Assembly (NCBI GenBank): GCA_018398765.1
Contig: JAHBMJ010002022.1
Coordinates: forward strand, 1-21,114
Reading direction: 5' to 3'
DNA: 21,114 nt
From: Chromera velia
Taxonomy: Eukaryota; Sar; Chromeraceae
Shown here: positions 9,228 through 19,379 of the stretch, piece by piece
How the letters are laid out: every line of letters begins with the position of its first letter
Position numbering within the stretch: position 1 is the first letter of the stretch
The notes under the pieces: model-generated
Database searches by the model: none
The model's input: only the letters and a program-made list of their open reading frames with translations
Told to the model about the DNA's origin: nothing
Program-made: the position numbers and the translations under genes

Positions 9228-11104
9228 ACCAAGAGGTGGGAAGAGTCCTACTGACAGAGACTACGCATCAAAAAGTGAAGTACGGGAGCTTGACACCAGA
9301 GATGAGAAAGAAGTGCGACAAAGCGAGGAGAGCAGAACTAGCCAAGCTGATGAAGTACGACACCTACGACACGGTCAGGAAGGAGAACGTCCCCGTAGGA
9401 GCAACCGTCCTAGACATGTTGGTGGTGGATACTTTGAAGATGAAAGCAGGAGGAGAGAGAGAGTTTAAGGCAAGAGCAGTAGCAAGAGGAGACCAGGATC
9501 CAAGACAGGGTGTGGAGACCGCCACGTGTGGTTGCCCACCTGATTCTGTTCGTTTCGTTTTGCTTGCAGCATTAGCATCCCCAAACTACGGAAAGAACTC
9601 AATCGCCTCCGTAGACTGTCAAAACGCCTATCTCCAGGCGAAGCTGAAGTCCCGAGTCCCAGTTTACGTCAGACCGCCTCCCAGTCATCCCGACAGAAAA
9701 GCAGGTTTGCTCTGGAAATTGAAGAAGGCCCTGTATGGTTTGAAGGATGCAGGGAGAGCATTTGAAGACCATTTGTGGGAGGTTTTGAGGAAACTAGGTT
9801 GGGAGCTCAGTCCGTTGAGCGGGGTGTTTTGGAAAAAGAAGGGAGGAAAGGTTGTTGGGTTGCTGAGTCAGTACGTTGATGATTTGATTGTCGTTTCGTT
9901 GGAAGGGGACACACAGAAGATGGTGCAAGAAATTGCAGAAGAGGTCCATTGCAAGGAGCCAGAGGTGTTGGGTCGCTATGTTGGAAATGATTATGAGGTC
10001 CTTTCAGACGGAAGAATCTGGTGCTCTCAGAAAGCGTACGTTGAGAGTATTCAAGGAGAACAGAGTAAACAGGGATCTCAGCCTCTTCCAACAGGGATGA
10101 CGAGAGAAGATGATAGGTCGGAGGTGCTAGATGCAGAGGGACACAGACGGTATAGACAGTTGTTGAGGGAGTTATCCTATGCAGCTCATAGCACCAGACC
10201 GGATCTCGAGTTTGCATCCGCATGGCTGAGTCAATTTAACCAAAAGCCAACCGTCAGAGCATGGAGACTTCTGAACAGAGCCATCAAATACGGACAGGCG
10301 ACTTCGGATCGAGGGATCATGCTGGACCCTCCCAAGTTGCATGAGAGAATGGAAGTGGTTCTGTATTGCGATGCAGTAAGGGGAAGCGAATTGAATCCAT
10401 ACCCACAGACAGGTTGGGTACTTACCGTCAATGGAAGACCGATCGCTTGGAAGAGTCGAAAACAGAAGAGATGTGCGAGGAGCATCAATTGGGCAGAACT
10501 TTGTGCACTGGAGGATGCGCTTGACTACGCATTGGTGACGATAAGATTCATTCGGGAGATCTGGAAGGACTCGCATTGCACAATTCGAACGAATTCAGAT
10601 GGGGTGTGCAAGATGCTCAAATCCAGAAACCCGAAGCCTCAGGAAAAGGACTTGATTGAACAAATAAGAGAGATGGGGGGGAAAGTGTGTGTAGTTGCAG
10701 CAATAGCGGCAATGGACGGAATAAAAGAAGGGAAGATCAGAGTACAGCATGTGTACGGCCATCAGAACTATGCAGACAGTTTCACAAAGCCAATGGATGT
10801 GGATCTGATTGCATCACTTCTTGAGAAAGACAGACAGGCACAGATAGTCTACACACCCACAGGTCTGTCAAGAGAAGAAAAAGAAAAGGAAGAAGAAGAT
10901 GATGATGAATGGCCATGTGTGCAGGTGGATTCGAAGACGCCTGAGATTCAAGGCAGGAGCGCGAGGAGAGAAGAACTGAGGGATAAACAACGGGTTGACT
11001 ACAAAGCGATAGCAAAAGGAATCAAAGTCAAGGAAGAGGGAGAAAGCTTGATGACGGATCGATTTGGTGAAAAGGGAAGGAATGCATGGAGAAAAGGGGT
11101 GTGA
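9228..11104 (+). CDS. pol: Reverse transcriptase and RNase H region of copia-like pol
   Basis: The frame is open with no stop to TGA 11102-11104, about 625 residues. Copia reverse-transcriptase blocks appear in order: FKARAVARG (about 9464-9490), the first catalytic Asp in VDCQNAYLQ (about 9611-9637), KLKKALYGLKDAGRAF (9716-9763) and YVDD at 9872-9883. The RNase H part follows, with Asp in LYCDAV (about 10368), WKSRKQ, Glu in NWAELCAL (about 10494), Asp in TNSDGV (about 10597), and ADSFTKPMD (about 10772-10798), the typical copia end motif. A ~100-residue acidic then basic tail follows. It copies element RNA into DNA and degrades the template strand. This section is intact, unlike the upstream part. 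Confidence 0.93.
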
Positions 11105-11158
11105 GTGAAAAAGAGAAGGTAAAGGAGAAAGCATTTTGCAGAGATGAGAGACGCAGAA
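11105..11158 (+). other. 3' non-coding tail of the retrotransposon, left part
   Basis: Purine-rich non-coding sequence after the pol stop, interrupted at 11159-11166 by the hAT insertion. It resumes at 12399. Confidence 0.6.
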
Positions 11159-11166
11159 CTGATAAC
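11159..11166. repeat. hAT target-site duplication CTGATAAC (left)
   Basis: CTGATAAC directly before TAGTGACC and again at 12391-12398 directly after GGTCACTA. It is 8 bp and fits the hAT preference nTnnnnAn. Confidence 0.92.
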
Positions 11167-11259
11167 TAGTGACCATGTTTGATTTGATTATATTTGATTT
11201 GATTTGATTTGATTTCATTTGATTTGATTTGAGCTTCAACCTCAAATATTTGATATTTG

Positions 11260-11575
11260 GGGTAAGATTTGAGGTTAACCTCTTAGGGTTCCTTACTGAG
11301 TCACTGACTTACTGTCACTCTAATCATTTTTCTCATGACAATAGTTATCAGAACATTTCTGATATGTGTTTCAAAAATTTAAAAAAATATATATAAAATT
11401 ATAACTTATCAGTTCCATAAAAAAAATATGCCTGTGTGGCAGTGTATATACACTAGTTACTGAGACTCACTCTAGTACTAATAGAGATTAAGAACGTAAA
11501 ATTGATAGATTTGAAATTGCATATGACTTTTTGTTGATACGATAAAGTTAGAGCATGTACCAAAATTGAGGTGAC
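11260..11575. other. AT-rich non-coding part of the hAT element
   Basis: AT-rich sequence with several short palindromes (for example GTGTATATACAC near 11443) and CACTGA/CTGACT repeats near 11297-11320. No coding frame is supported. Confidence 0.5.
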
Positions 11576-11587
11576 AATCACTCAGCT

Positions 11588-12172
11588 TTATGGCACTTCC
11601 TTTTTCTCTTCTTCATGATCACTTTCTTCAATGTGAATCGAATCGATCGGTGGTGGGAGCTGCTGAGAGCTTTTTCTCTGGCTTTTCGGCTTTCCAGGAG
11701 TGGGTGCTCGTGGGCTTCTATTCGGTTGCGGAGAGATGATAACGGGGTGAGACGGAGAACCGCGCACACGTTTGCTATTACTGTTGGTGTTGGAACCGTC
11801 CTGTTTCTGGGCAGCTAAGCATCCAGAGTTGGTAAGTTCAGCTCCTTGGACCATGCCTGCCTGGATGTCTGCTGACTGGGTGTCTGTCAGACCGAGTTCA
11901 GCTGGCGAATGCATCTCGTCACCAAAAAAATCCTCAAGGGTTTCACCCTGGGGACCTCCAGACCCACCCACCTCACTCTCGTCTCTGAAAACCCCTCCCT
12001 GTGCCTCCACCAACCCTTGCAAATAAAACTGTTCAAACATGCTCTGCACCTCTCTCTTACCTCGCGCAGCCTGTTCGGAGGGGGAAAATATAAGAAGGTT
12101 TGAACGGAGATCCAGAAAGCCTGCAACATAAAGGGCTTGCTGCAACACCACACGACTGCGCGTGAGCAGCAA
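11588..12172 (-). pseudogene. Remnant of hAT transposase C-terminal region
   Basis: An open stretch of about 194 codons on the minus strand. Its start, VLQQALYVAGFLDLRSN, resembles the conserved LDPR-K block that precedes the dimerisation domain of hAT transposases, with Leu in place of Pro. The rest is Ser/Gly/Pro-rich and acidic (SDHEEEKKE) and lacks the dimerisation domain and all catalytic parts. There is no in-frame stop, so it may still be translated as a short protein. The assignment rests mainly on the flanking hAT ends. Confidence 0.5.
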
Positions 12173-12390
12173 ACCATCAAGATTTAGGTTTTTTCATTTG
12201 AATCAGCATGTGTGATGGATCGGTACTTGCAAAAGGTTTTTCAAGACCTTCATATTTGAGGTTAAAAGTCATATTAATCAAATATTTGATCGTATTTGAT
12301 AGGTTTTTAAACACTAGGTCCTCCCTGACTGGATATTTGATTTAAGTTTAAGCCTTACCTCAAATCAAATCAAATCAAACATGGTCACTA

Positions 12391-12398
12391 CTGATAAC
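12391..12398. repeat. hAT target-site duplication CTGATAAC (right)
   Basis: Exact copy of 11159-11166, directly after the right terminal inverted repeat. Confidence 0.92.
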
Positions 12399-12672
12399 AG
12401 GAGATCAAAGGGAGAGAAGCTACCTAAGAACGGAGCAAAGGCAACACGCTTGGTCTGTTGGGGGGCAGATCATTCCACGTCCATGTGTTCGCCTGCGTCA
12501 ACGCTCCAGACGTTCGAAGGAAGCAACTTAAACGGAGATCAAATGTAGTCAGGAAAGCACCTCAAATCAAAGCAAGATGGCAAAAGAGAACAGAAGAGAC
12601 AAGAAGGTACATGTGCGTGAATGATCGTGAATGGGAATGATGAATGAATGTGTAAGAGTGGGCTCGCTCCGT
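12399..12672 (+). other. 3' non-coding tail of the retrotransposon, right part
   Basis: Purine-rich sequence between the hAT element and the polypurine tract. No coding frame is supported. It may hold packaging or minus-strand transfer signals. Confidence 0.5.
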
Positions 12673-12688
12673 GAAAAAAGAAAAAGGA
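12673..12688 (+). promoter_or_regulatory. Polypurine tract for plus-strand priming
   Basis: GAAAAAAGAAAAAGGA ends six bases before the 3' LTR start. A purine run here is the normal plus-strand primer site. The short gap is slightly atypical. Confidence 0.65.
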
Positions 12689-12694
12689 TGCGAT

Positions 12695-13160
12695 TGATGA
12701 GGTATTAAGGGTCAGAGAGAAGAGGCGCGGCGCGCGCAGCATCATACCAGTCTAAATCGATCCGCGCATGCCATTGAGCGCCGTCGAGCGAATTATACAT
12801 GTCAGCAATACATGCATGAAGCGTTGTATGCGGGAAATTGCAATATACACGTGAACATGCATGCAAAAAGTACAGAACTGAAAGAGACTGAATGCGAGTG
12901 GACAGAAAAGCAAAGAGCATGTCATGTACGGGATATACAGACAAGTGTATTACATGAAATACGACAGATATAGACAGAGCAGACGTGCACGTGAGCGATC
13001 GATCGACCGATCGACCGAGAATTAGAAATACAGATAGAGAGTGTGTATCGAGGTCCGGACTAGAGAGATCTGTGAACTCGAGACCATTCCCGGAAGACCA
13101 GACTTACGAGTATATGTACAAGCGTGGATCTCTGAGCCTAGGTGAGCTAGGGATTCATCA
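12695..13160 (+). repeat. 3' LTR
   Basis: 466 bp, TGATGA...TCATCA, without the 71-bp fold-back insertion seen in the 5' LTR. It is followed directly by the TCTAT duplication at 13161-13165. Confidence 0.93.
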
Positions 13161-13165
13161 TCTAT
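13161..13165. repeat. Target-site duplication (TCTAT), right copy
   Basis: Matches 3628-3632. Confidence 0.88.
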
Positions 13166-13630
13166 CTAGAATTCTATATGGAACTAGATATGCCAGTAGA
13201 ATATTATAAATGCTTTTTGAATTCTTGTTAATAAATTTGATCGAATTATCATAATATCATTACCATTATTAGCAGTGGCATCATCTAGTGACATCTACTG
13301 TACATATGCCTACACATAATAACAATAATGTCCAATTGTATAAATGTAACGTTGCACAAGATTTAGTGCAGGTCGTGCACGCACGGGCGGCGCGGCAGAC
13401 TCCGCCAGCACCTCCAGACGCAACTTTCTCCCCAAGACTTTACTTGCATCTGATCGATGGATTTTGAGTATACCAGCTCGAGTCTAGGCTCGAGTCTAAT
13501 CTAGGTCTAATCGACATCTCGATCGACTCCGTATGTAGCTCTGCATGAGTTCTTTGATGCATTGACGCAGTCATGGAGTGAATGTGTACATGCATTGAGG
13601 GGTGAGAATTTGACAATTGGTCTCCCAATT

Positions 13631-13632
<2 letters not shown>

Positions 13633-13664
<32 letters not shown>
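13633..13664 (+). repeat. (TC)n microsatellite
   Basis: About 16 uninterrupted TC units followed by a TTTC-rich stretch. Confidence 0.9.
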
Positions 13665-13669
<5 letters not shown>

Positions 13670-14629
13670 CCTTTCTTTCATTTGTTTCCGTTGATCTGAC
13701 ATTCATGTGACGATTCCTCGCTCTTTCCTTCTCGGTCGGCCATGCATGGAGAGCGCTTGCAGTCACTCACTCCCACCAAACACAAAGTCCCAATGCAGCA
13801 GTCCTACACGGCCACATGATCGATTCAAGTGTCTGCATGCTCATGCATGCATTCGAGACAGAAACGAATCCGGCCGCTCCAGCGTGAGGGGGGCCGTGAC
13901 GCAATCTGCCCGCCCTATAGGGAGATCAAGCGGAGCCCTCACTCAGCCTCCGTCGAGGTAGAACGTGGGCAGATTCCGGAAAGGATTTAAGAAAGAAAAA
14001 GGAAGGAAACGATTGAAGAGACGCGATCTCTTCTTCGATCGATCTCTCTGTCCTCCTGTCTTGTGTACACACTCTCTTCCCAATTTATCTTATCTTGCCA
14101 TTGCTTGAACGAAACAGCGAACGAACGAATGGATCGATCGGTCAGTATGCAGACGTCACGTTGGAAGCCGAGGAGTACGGACGTGGACACGAAAGAAACA
14201 AACATACAACAAGCCCACATCCATACATGGATGAGATGGACACACAAAACCAGCATGTAGAAGGAACGATTCATTGGTTAACCTTTCACTCACTCATTCA
14301 CTCATTCAGCTCTCTGACGGAGAACGAACGAACCAACGAATCATGCATTCATTCCACTTCATTCATTTCTCCGACAACAAGCATGCAAACAACATTCTGC
14401 GCCTCCTCCCCTCTTTCTCCACAATTAAGGGGATTCATGCAAGTATGCATGGATGCATATGATCCGTCCAATGCCCGCCTGCCCCTCACTCCTGCCTGCC
14501 GGCGCACTACACCACGCAGAGTTACAGATTGACATGAAGGGCAAGCGTCTCGTGCACCAACAAACAAATTTCCGACTCGCACCAACGAGTGGTATTTTGC
14601 ATGCGGACTTACAGAGAGATCCCTTCCGT

Positions 14630-14690
14630 CTTGCTTGCTTGCTTCCTTCCTTCCTTCCTTTCTTTCTTTTTTTCTTTCTTTTTTTCTTTC
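14630..14690 (+). repeat. Polypyrimidine (CTTG/CTTC/TTTC)n tract
   Basis: Successive CTTG, CTTC and TTTC units, purine-rich on the strand of the neighbouring gene, just downstream of that gene's stop codon at 14770-14772. Confidence 0.85.
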
Positions 14691-14769
14691 AAAGTTCAAT
14701 CATCTTCCTCAAAGTCTCAAAGTGATAAAATAGAATCAATCAATGTCCTTCGTGCTCCCCTCAATCCGC

Positions 14770-16463
14770 TTACTCGTCTGGTTGCTGCAACTCATCCAGA
14801 CAAGGGAGCACCACTTGCACAGGTGTACGGAGACGGGATGAATGCCTTCGCGGAACAGACAGAGACTCAGACGCGACAGCTGCATCATCTGAGGGGGGAT
14901 GGAATACCAACGTTCCTCCTCCACCCAGGCTGTTGCTTCTCCTGGGTTTTCGGCTCTTGTCGCCTTCATGTGCTTGCTTTCCCGTTCCTATCTTTTCCGT
15001 CTGACCCTCTTCTACGCTTCTCATACAAGAAGACGCAGAATCGGAACTACCCCCCAACTGCACTCTCACTGCCTCAGTCTTCATCATCCCTCCGTTTGCC
15101 GAATTCAATAACGACAGACGATCTCCTCCTCTTCCTCCTCCCTCCCTCACAGAAGAACCACCCACAGACGAAGACGAAGAGCTCGGAGGATCCACAACAA
15201 CATCACCATCAGGAATTCTCCCCCCCCAGTCTCTAACTTCTCTTCCGTCTCCCCCCCCGCCTCTCTCAAATACCTTCGGCACTCTCTCGACAGGAATGCA
15301 CGAGATGATGTCGGATGCAGACCCTGGAAACACTGGAAGTAGAGGGAGCTCTCCACCGCTGTCCATCTGCCTCACCCCATATAAAAGATTCAAAGCAGGT
15401 TCGCTACTCTGTCTCCATTCCCCCCCTTCTACACACCCTTCTCTAGAACTCGCCCCGACAGCAGTTGCTTCACTGAGAGCAACGCGAGCCGGAATATTGA
15501 GATTCAAATGGGGGGATCTTTCAGGTGAGCCCCTCGAACAATTGGAATGTGAGGGGAACTCCCCATTGCCCTCCCCCGCACCCGCAGCTGAAAACAAGCT
15601 CTCGCGCACTCTCGCAACATCAGGTGCGCTGTCTGTCTTGCTGGGCAACCCAGAGAGGCTCACTGCGGGATAGACGCACGAAGGGGGGGGAACCCAGCCA
15701 GCCGCCAGGGTCTCGAGAGGTGGCGGCGGGGGTATTCTCTTTCCTGTCCCGTTGAAAGAAGAAATTGTGCTCTGCATACGGCTGGACAGACAGAGACCGT
15801 GAGAAACAATACGTCTCGGACCTTGAACTTTCCCGAACCCCCCTCCGACATCTGTCCCCCCCCAAGTCAGCTGCCTATCTGGGGGGAGGCTGGAGGAGTC
15901 ATGGGGAGACGCTGTGTCAAGAGTCCCCTCTGTGTAGCCTCTCATCGGAAACACCGCACTTTTTGAGACAGAAAGGGCAGGGTAGGGAGACGGAGTTTGG
16001 CCCTCTTCCCCTGGAAAGGGTGAGGGCGGTATTCTCCCCTCGGCTGTCAGATCTAACACGTCATTGACTGAACTTTGTTGGGAGGGAATGGATGGATGAA
16101 ACGATGACCCCCTCTCTCTCGCACAATCTCTGCAATAAAAGTCACTAGTCCTAAGTCCCCTCTTTTCTCCGCTCTCTTTCTTCTTATTCGGGGACGAAGA
16201 AGGAGGACCGTCGAGCGGAAGAATAGTCTCGGCAACGGAAGTTCTCCTACCCCCCACCCGCCCCCTACCCCCCCATCCTCCGGGAAGCAGAGACAGACAC
16301 CCTTTTGTACACCTCCTACTGGCTCTTTTTTGGCGTCTGTGCACATAGGCGTTTCGGGAGTTGCGCTGCCACCTGCACCCCTCATGAATGAAGAGGTCCG
16401 TGCGACCCCAGGTGCAGCACCAGGTGGCAGCCAGGCCCAAGTTCAGGATCACACGGTAGTAAT
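14770..16463 (-). other. Long disordered cytoplasmic tail exon
   Basis: A single exon of 1,694 bp encodes the last ~564 residues of the CHASE protein. It begins at acceptor TTCTTGCAG with YYRVILNLGLAATWCC and a Trp/Cys/Arg-rich segment, then turns into Ser-, Gly-, Pro- and Glu-rich sequence with homopolymers (PPPPPP, SSSSSS, GGGG) and basic-Ser motifs such as RRSNS. It stays open over its whole length on this strand, which supports coding. Unrecognised introns inside it cannot be excluded. Confidence 0.65.
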
Positions 16464-19344
16464 CTGCAAGAAATCAGTTGATACAGAGTGTGGTTTTTGA
16501 TTGTTTGATGAAAAGTCAAAGCGACCATGCTCAGTCAGGTATGCCAAACCTGGATGAGGACTGATGAGAGAGACAGAAGAGGGAGAAGAGCGTCATGCAG
16601 GGGAAACAGTGACAAAGCAAGCGACAAAAAAAGTAAGAAAAAGATACCAACTCTGCGGTGAGAATTCACCCTTTGGACTAGAAGCGATATTTGGTGCGGG
16701 TTTTAAAGCATTTTTAAGACTTAGAAAATTAAACCCGGATAAAGCAAGTGCAACATTAACTCTCACATATTCCATCGGAAAGACGAGAAGGAAATAGAGA
16801 GCAAGCCATGCATCGAGACGAAGGCAGAATAGAGCTTGGAGGGAGTCAACTGACTGACCCAGAAGTATCACCGTCAAGGCCAAAATGAAAACGATCAACG
16901 GCTGCAAACATATGGAGATGCAGTCCATTTATACGCAAATCATGCGATACGCACAAATGGGGATCGGAGCGCGCTGATGAAACAGACAGACCAAGACACG
17001 CTTCCTTCCTGCATTCACTGCCATGAAATCCGTCTCGTCACATCACATCATATCAGAAGACTGCGTGAACTGTCTCTGTACAGGCAACCTCTCCCTCCAC
17101 TGCTCTGCCTGTGACTCACTCAAGCAACCAACAACCATCATCAACCCCATGGTTGGAAAGTCGCACGAATGAAGGAAACACAGTCGAACCATCGCGAAAG
17201 GAGTGCGCACAACGGACCGTCTTTCGCCTGCTTTCCTGGACACAAAAAGAACACACACGAGTCATTCACGAACAAATCAAAAAAACAAACCACCAACAAA
17301 ACCCTCCCTACCAAGCTCCTCCCTGCATACAGCTAGCTGAACAACTAACCACATTGGACCTGCTTTCCTTCACATACGCAGCCGTAGACTCGACCTGCAG
17401 AGCCCACCGCCTCCCAGTCCTCCTCGCCAACAGTTCCAATTCACCCACCGCCACCAACGGACACCCGTCTGGAGGACCGAACACCTTGATGCCCAGAATC
17501 GGGTCGCATCCATCGACCGTCATCGACAGTTCACTCTCGGCATCGAACAGACCCGACTCGAGATCCTGCATGGAGTACTCTCTCCTCTTTTTCGTTGTTT
17601 TTGTCTCCTCCCCCTCTTTCACGTGCACAGACTTGACGTCCAGTTTGGGCTTTTGTGTCCTGTCCTCTGAAGTCTCTGGAGGAGGTACACTGGCCAGTAG
17701 CTGGGCACCCTCAGGTGCTCCCAGGTCAAATAAGGCCACCGTTAGATGCTGCCACCGGTTGTGCGTGACGAGGCCTCTGGACAGCCTCTCCAAAATCATC
17801 TGAACCTCGAGGATCGCCACCCTGCATCCATCCATTCATCCATTCTTTCATTCATAAACAATCAAGCAGCCAGCCAAAGATTTATTCAATGAAGCAGTCC
17901 CTTCCAAGTAGAAAGAAAGCGCCGAACTTCGAGCTTCATTCAATTCAAACACAGCAGCATTGACATCGGACAGGACAGCACACGAGCAAACAATGGACAA
18001 CAGGCAAATACGGACACAGAGAACTGCGCTGTGCACCAACAAGAACAAACCGAGAAAGGGAAAAAGCACTGAAAGCAACTGACCAGAGGGGGGAAAAAAG
18101 CTAGCGAACAAAAAGATCACAGAACTATTCAATCCCTCGATTGATTGAAGAAGCACGCAATCAGCACAGAAAGCAAAACTGACTCAAGGCGAAAAACAAG
18201 AAAAATAAACCAGAACCCCCCCGCCCGAATGAGGAAAGGAAAGAAAAGACTGACACAAGCCCAAAGAGCCTCAGGTCTTCATCATCAGACACCCCCTCCT
18301 CTCCACCCTCCTCTGACTTCTCCTTCCGCACAATCGCAAAAGGACCGTCTCCCGGTTGGAGTGCCAAGTGAGCCATCGTCTCGGGTACCCACTCAGAGGA
18401 GGCCACGTCTGTCTGGTTGAGGGGGTTTCTCTTCCACAGCCACTCTGCGTTGGGCGTCAACTTTTCTGTCCGAAACAACGGCACAGCTGCGGCGATCAAG
18501 GTCTCGCCGTCCTCCACGCCCTCACGCACGTGCGACTTCAGGGCGCCACTCACGGTCGTCTTGCCCGTTCGTCGCGTCCTCTCGATGTGAGAGGCTTCGC
18601 AGCCTGCATGTAGACACACCCGCACATAGCAAAACACGAAAGAGGTCAGTCAATCGGTCGACTCCTACAGCAAGAGGACGAAGAAAGTAAATTTCAGGTC
18701 CCCTCATCCATGATGTGAGGGGCCTCGAAGCATGCATGCAGACACAAAGACGGACTTCCTGTCTAATGCTTCCTCTAGCTTTCTGTTTCATTTCACTGGG
18801 AGGGCGGGGGGGAAGGAAGGCAACTCGCGGAGGCAGGCAGGGAAATGCCTGCGCATTTTCTTTGACTTCTGAAAGACGTCCTCTCTTCTTCCATACAGAC
18901 GGCGCCATTGCTGCCCCATTCGAATTCAGTCAGTAGTTCCAACGAACGGCTTCTGGGAGGTCTCTAAACAGAGAAAACAGAGAACTTCAGCGCACAAGAA
19001 GTCGGTCGTCTCTCTTCACGACCCTTCATTCCGCCCCTTTCTCCCCTCCCCACCTTTGTGTATGACAGAAGATCGGAAATCGATCCCGCCCCAGTACTGG
19101 AACTCCTCTATTGGAGCCACGACTTGAGCGGGAAAGTATTCTTCGTGGTCCGCATCTCTGTTTCCAGCCTCGTCGATGAACTGGTAGGAAGATCCCAGGG
19201 GCGAGTCCCGCTTCCCCTCCTTTTCGTAACGATCGCGCAGAGCAGCCGGGACCAGGGGCAGAAACGCAAACGCACGCACTGCCGGCATGGCCCAAAATCC
19301 CTCTGCATGCATCCATCCACGCACCCCCAGCCACATAAACAGGC

Positions 19345-19379
<35 letters not shown>

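Larger units (their letters stand above)
11167..12390 (-). mobile_element. hAT-superfamily transposon derivative nested in the retroelement
   Basis: A 1,224-bp element with terminal inverted repeats TAGTGACCATGTTTGATTTG (exact at both ends over about 23 bp), 8-bp duplications CTGATAAC, and subterminal clusters of TTTGAT/ATCAAA and AAATATTTGA motifs on both sides, typical of transposase-binding arrays. TAGTG ends plus the 8-bp duplication identify hAT. At 1.2 kb it is too short for a full transposase gene (usually 600 or more codons). It is best read as an internally deleted, non-autonomous copy. It inserted after the retroelement, 62 bp beyond the pol stop codon. Confidence 0.9.
3633..13160 (+). 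mobile_element. Complete but inactivated Ty1/copia-like LTR retrotransposon
   Basis: The 9,528-bp element is bounded by direct LTRs (537 and 466 bp) that start TGATGA and end TCATCA, and by 5-bp duplications TCTAT. Internal order is LTR, candidate primer-binding site, gag with an RGG-rich tail, aspartic protease, integrase, reverse transcriptase, RNase H, 3' tail, polypurine tract, LTR. Integrase before reverse transcriptase, plus the YVDD and ALYGLK motifs, makes it copia-like. A hAT element sits in the 3' tail. Ten in-frame stops interrupt gag-pol, so this copy cannot encode its proteins under the standard code without readthrough. Outside the 71-bp fold-back insertion the LTRs differ at about 19 of ~463 positions (hand alignment), so the insertion is not recent. 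Confidence 0.93.
13166..14769. other. Intergenic region, AT-rich then repeat-rich
   Basis: 13166 to about 13365 is the right half of the AT-rich target block. The rest is low-complexity DNA: a CT microsatellite, repeated ATTC/TCACTC and GAACGA motifs (14100-14420) and many GATCGAT and GCATGC palindromes. Short open frames exist, but their products are low in complexity and match nothing I recognise. The 3' untranslated part of the minus-strand gene must lie at the right edge. Confidence 0.5.

Noticed and set aside
11588..12172. Independent host gene inside the retroelement
   Set aside because: It lies entirely within matched hAT ends and begins with a hAT-like LDLR block, so a transposase remnant is more likely.
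14095..14532. Plus-strand 145-codon open frame
   Set aside because: The product is low complexity derived from ATTC, TCACTC and GAACGA repeats, with no recognisable motif.
16564..16928. Plus-strand Lys-rich and minus-strand hydrophobic open frames
   Set aside because: They overlap the intron 6 region of the CHASE gene. Only the 43-bp exon at 16901-16859 fits splice sites and phase; the remaining hydrophobicity comes from AT-rich intron sequence.
17043..17258. Extra exon after a strong acceptor TTTTTGTGTCCAG near 17233
   Set aside because: It is phase-compatible with the alternative donor at 17378, but I could not find a downstream donor that joins to the membrane exon with confidence. Noted as an alternative, not modelled.
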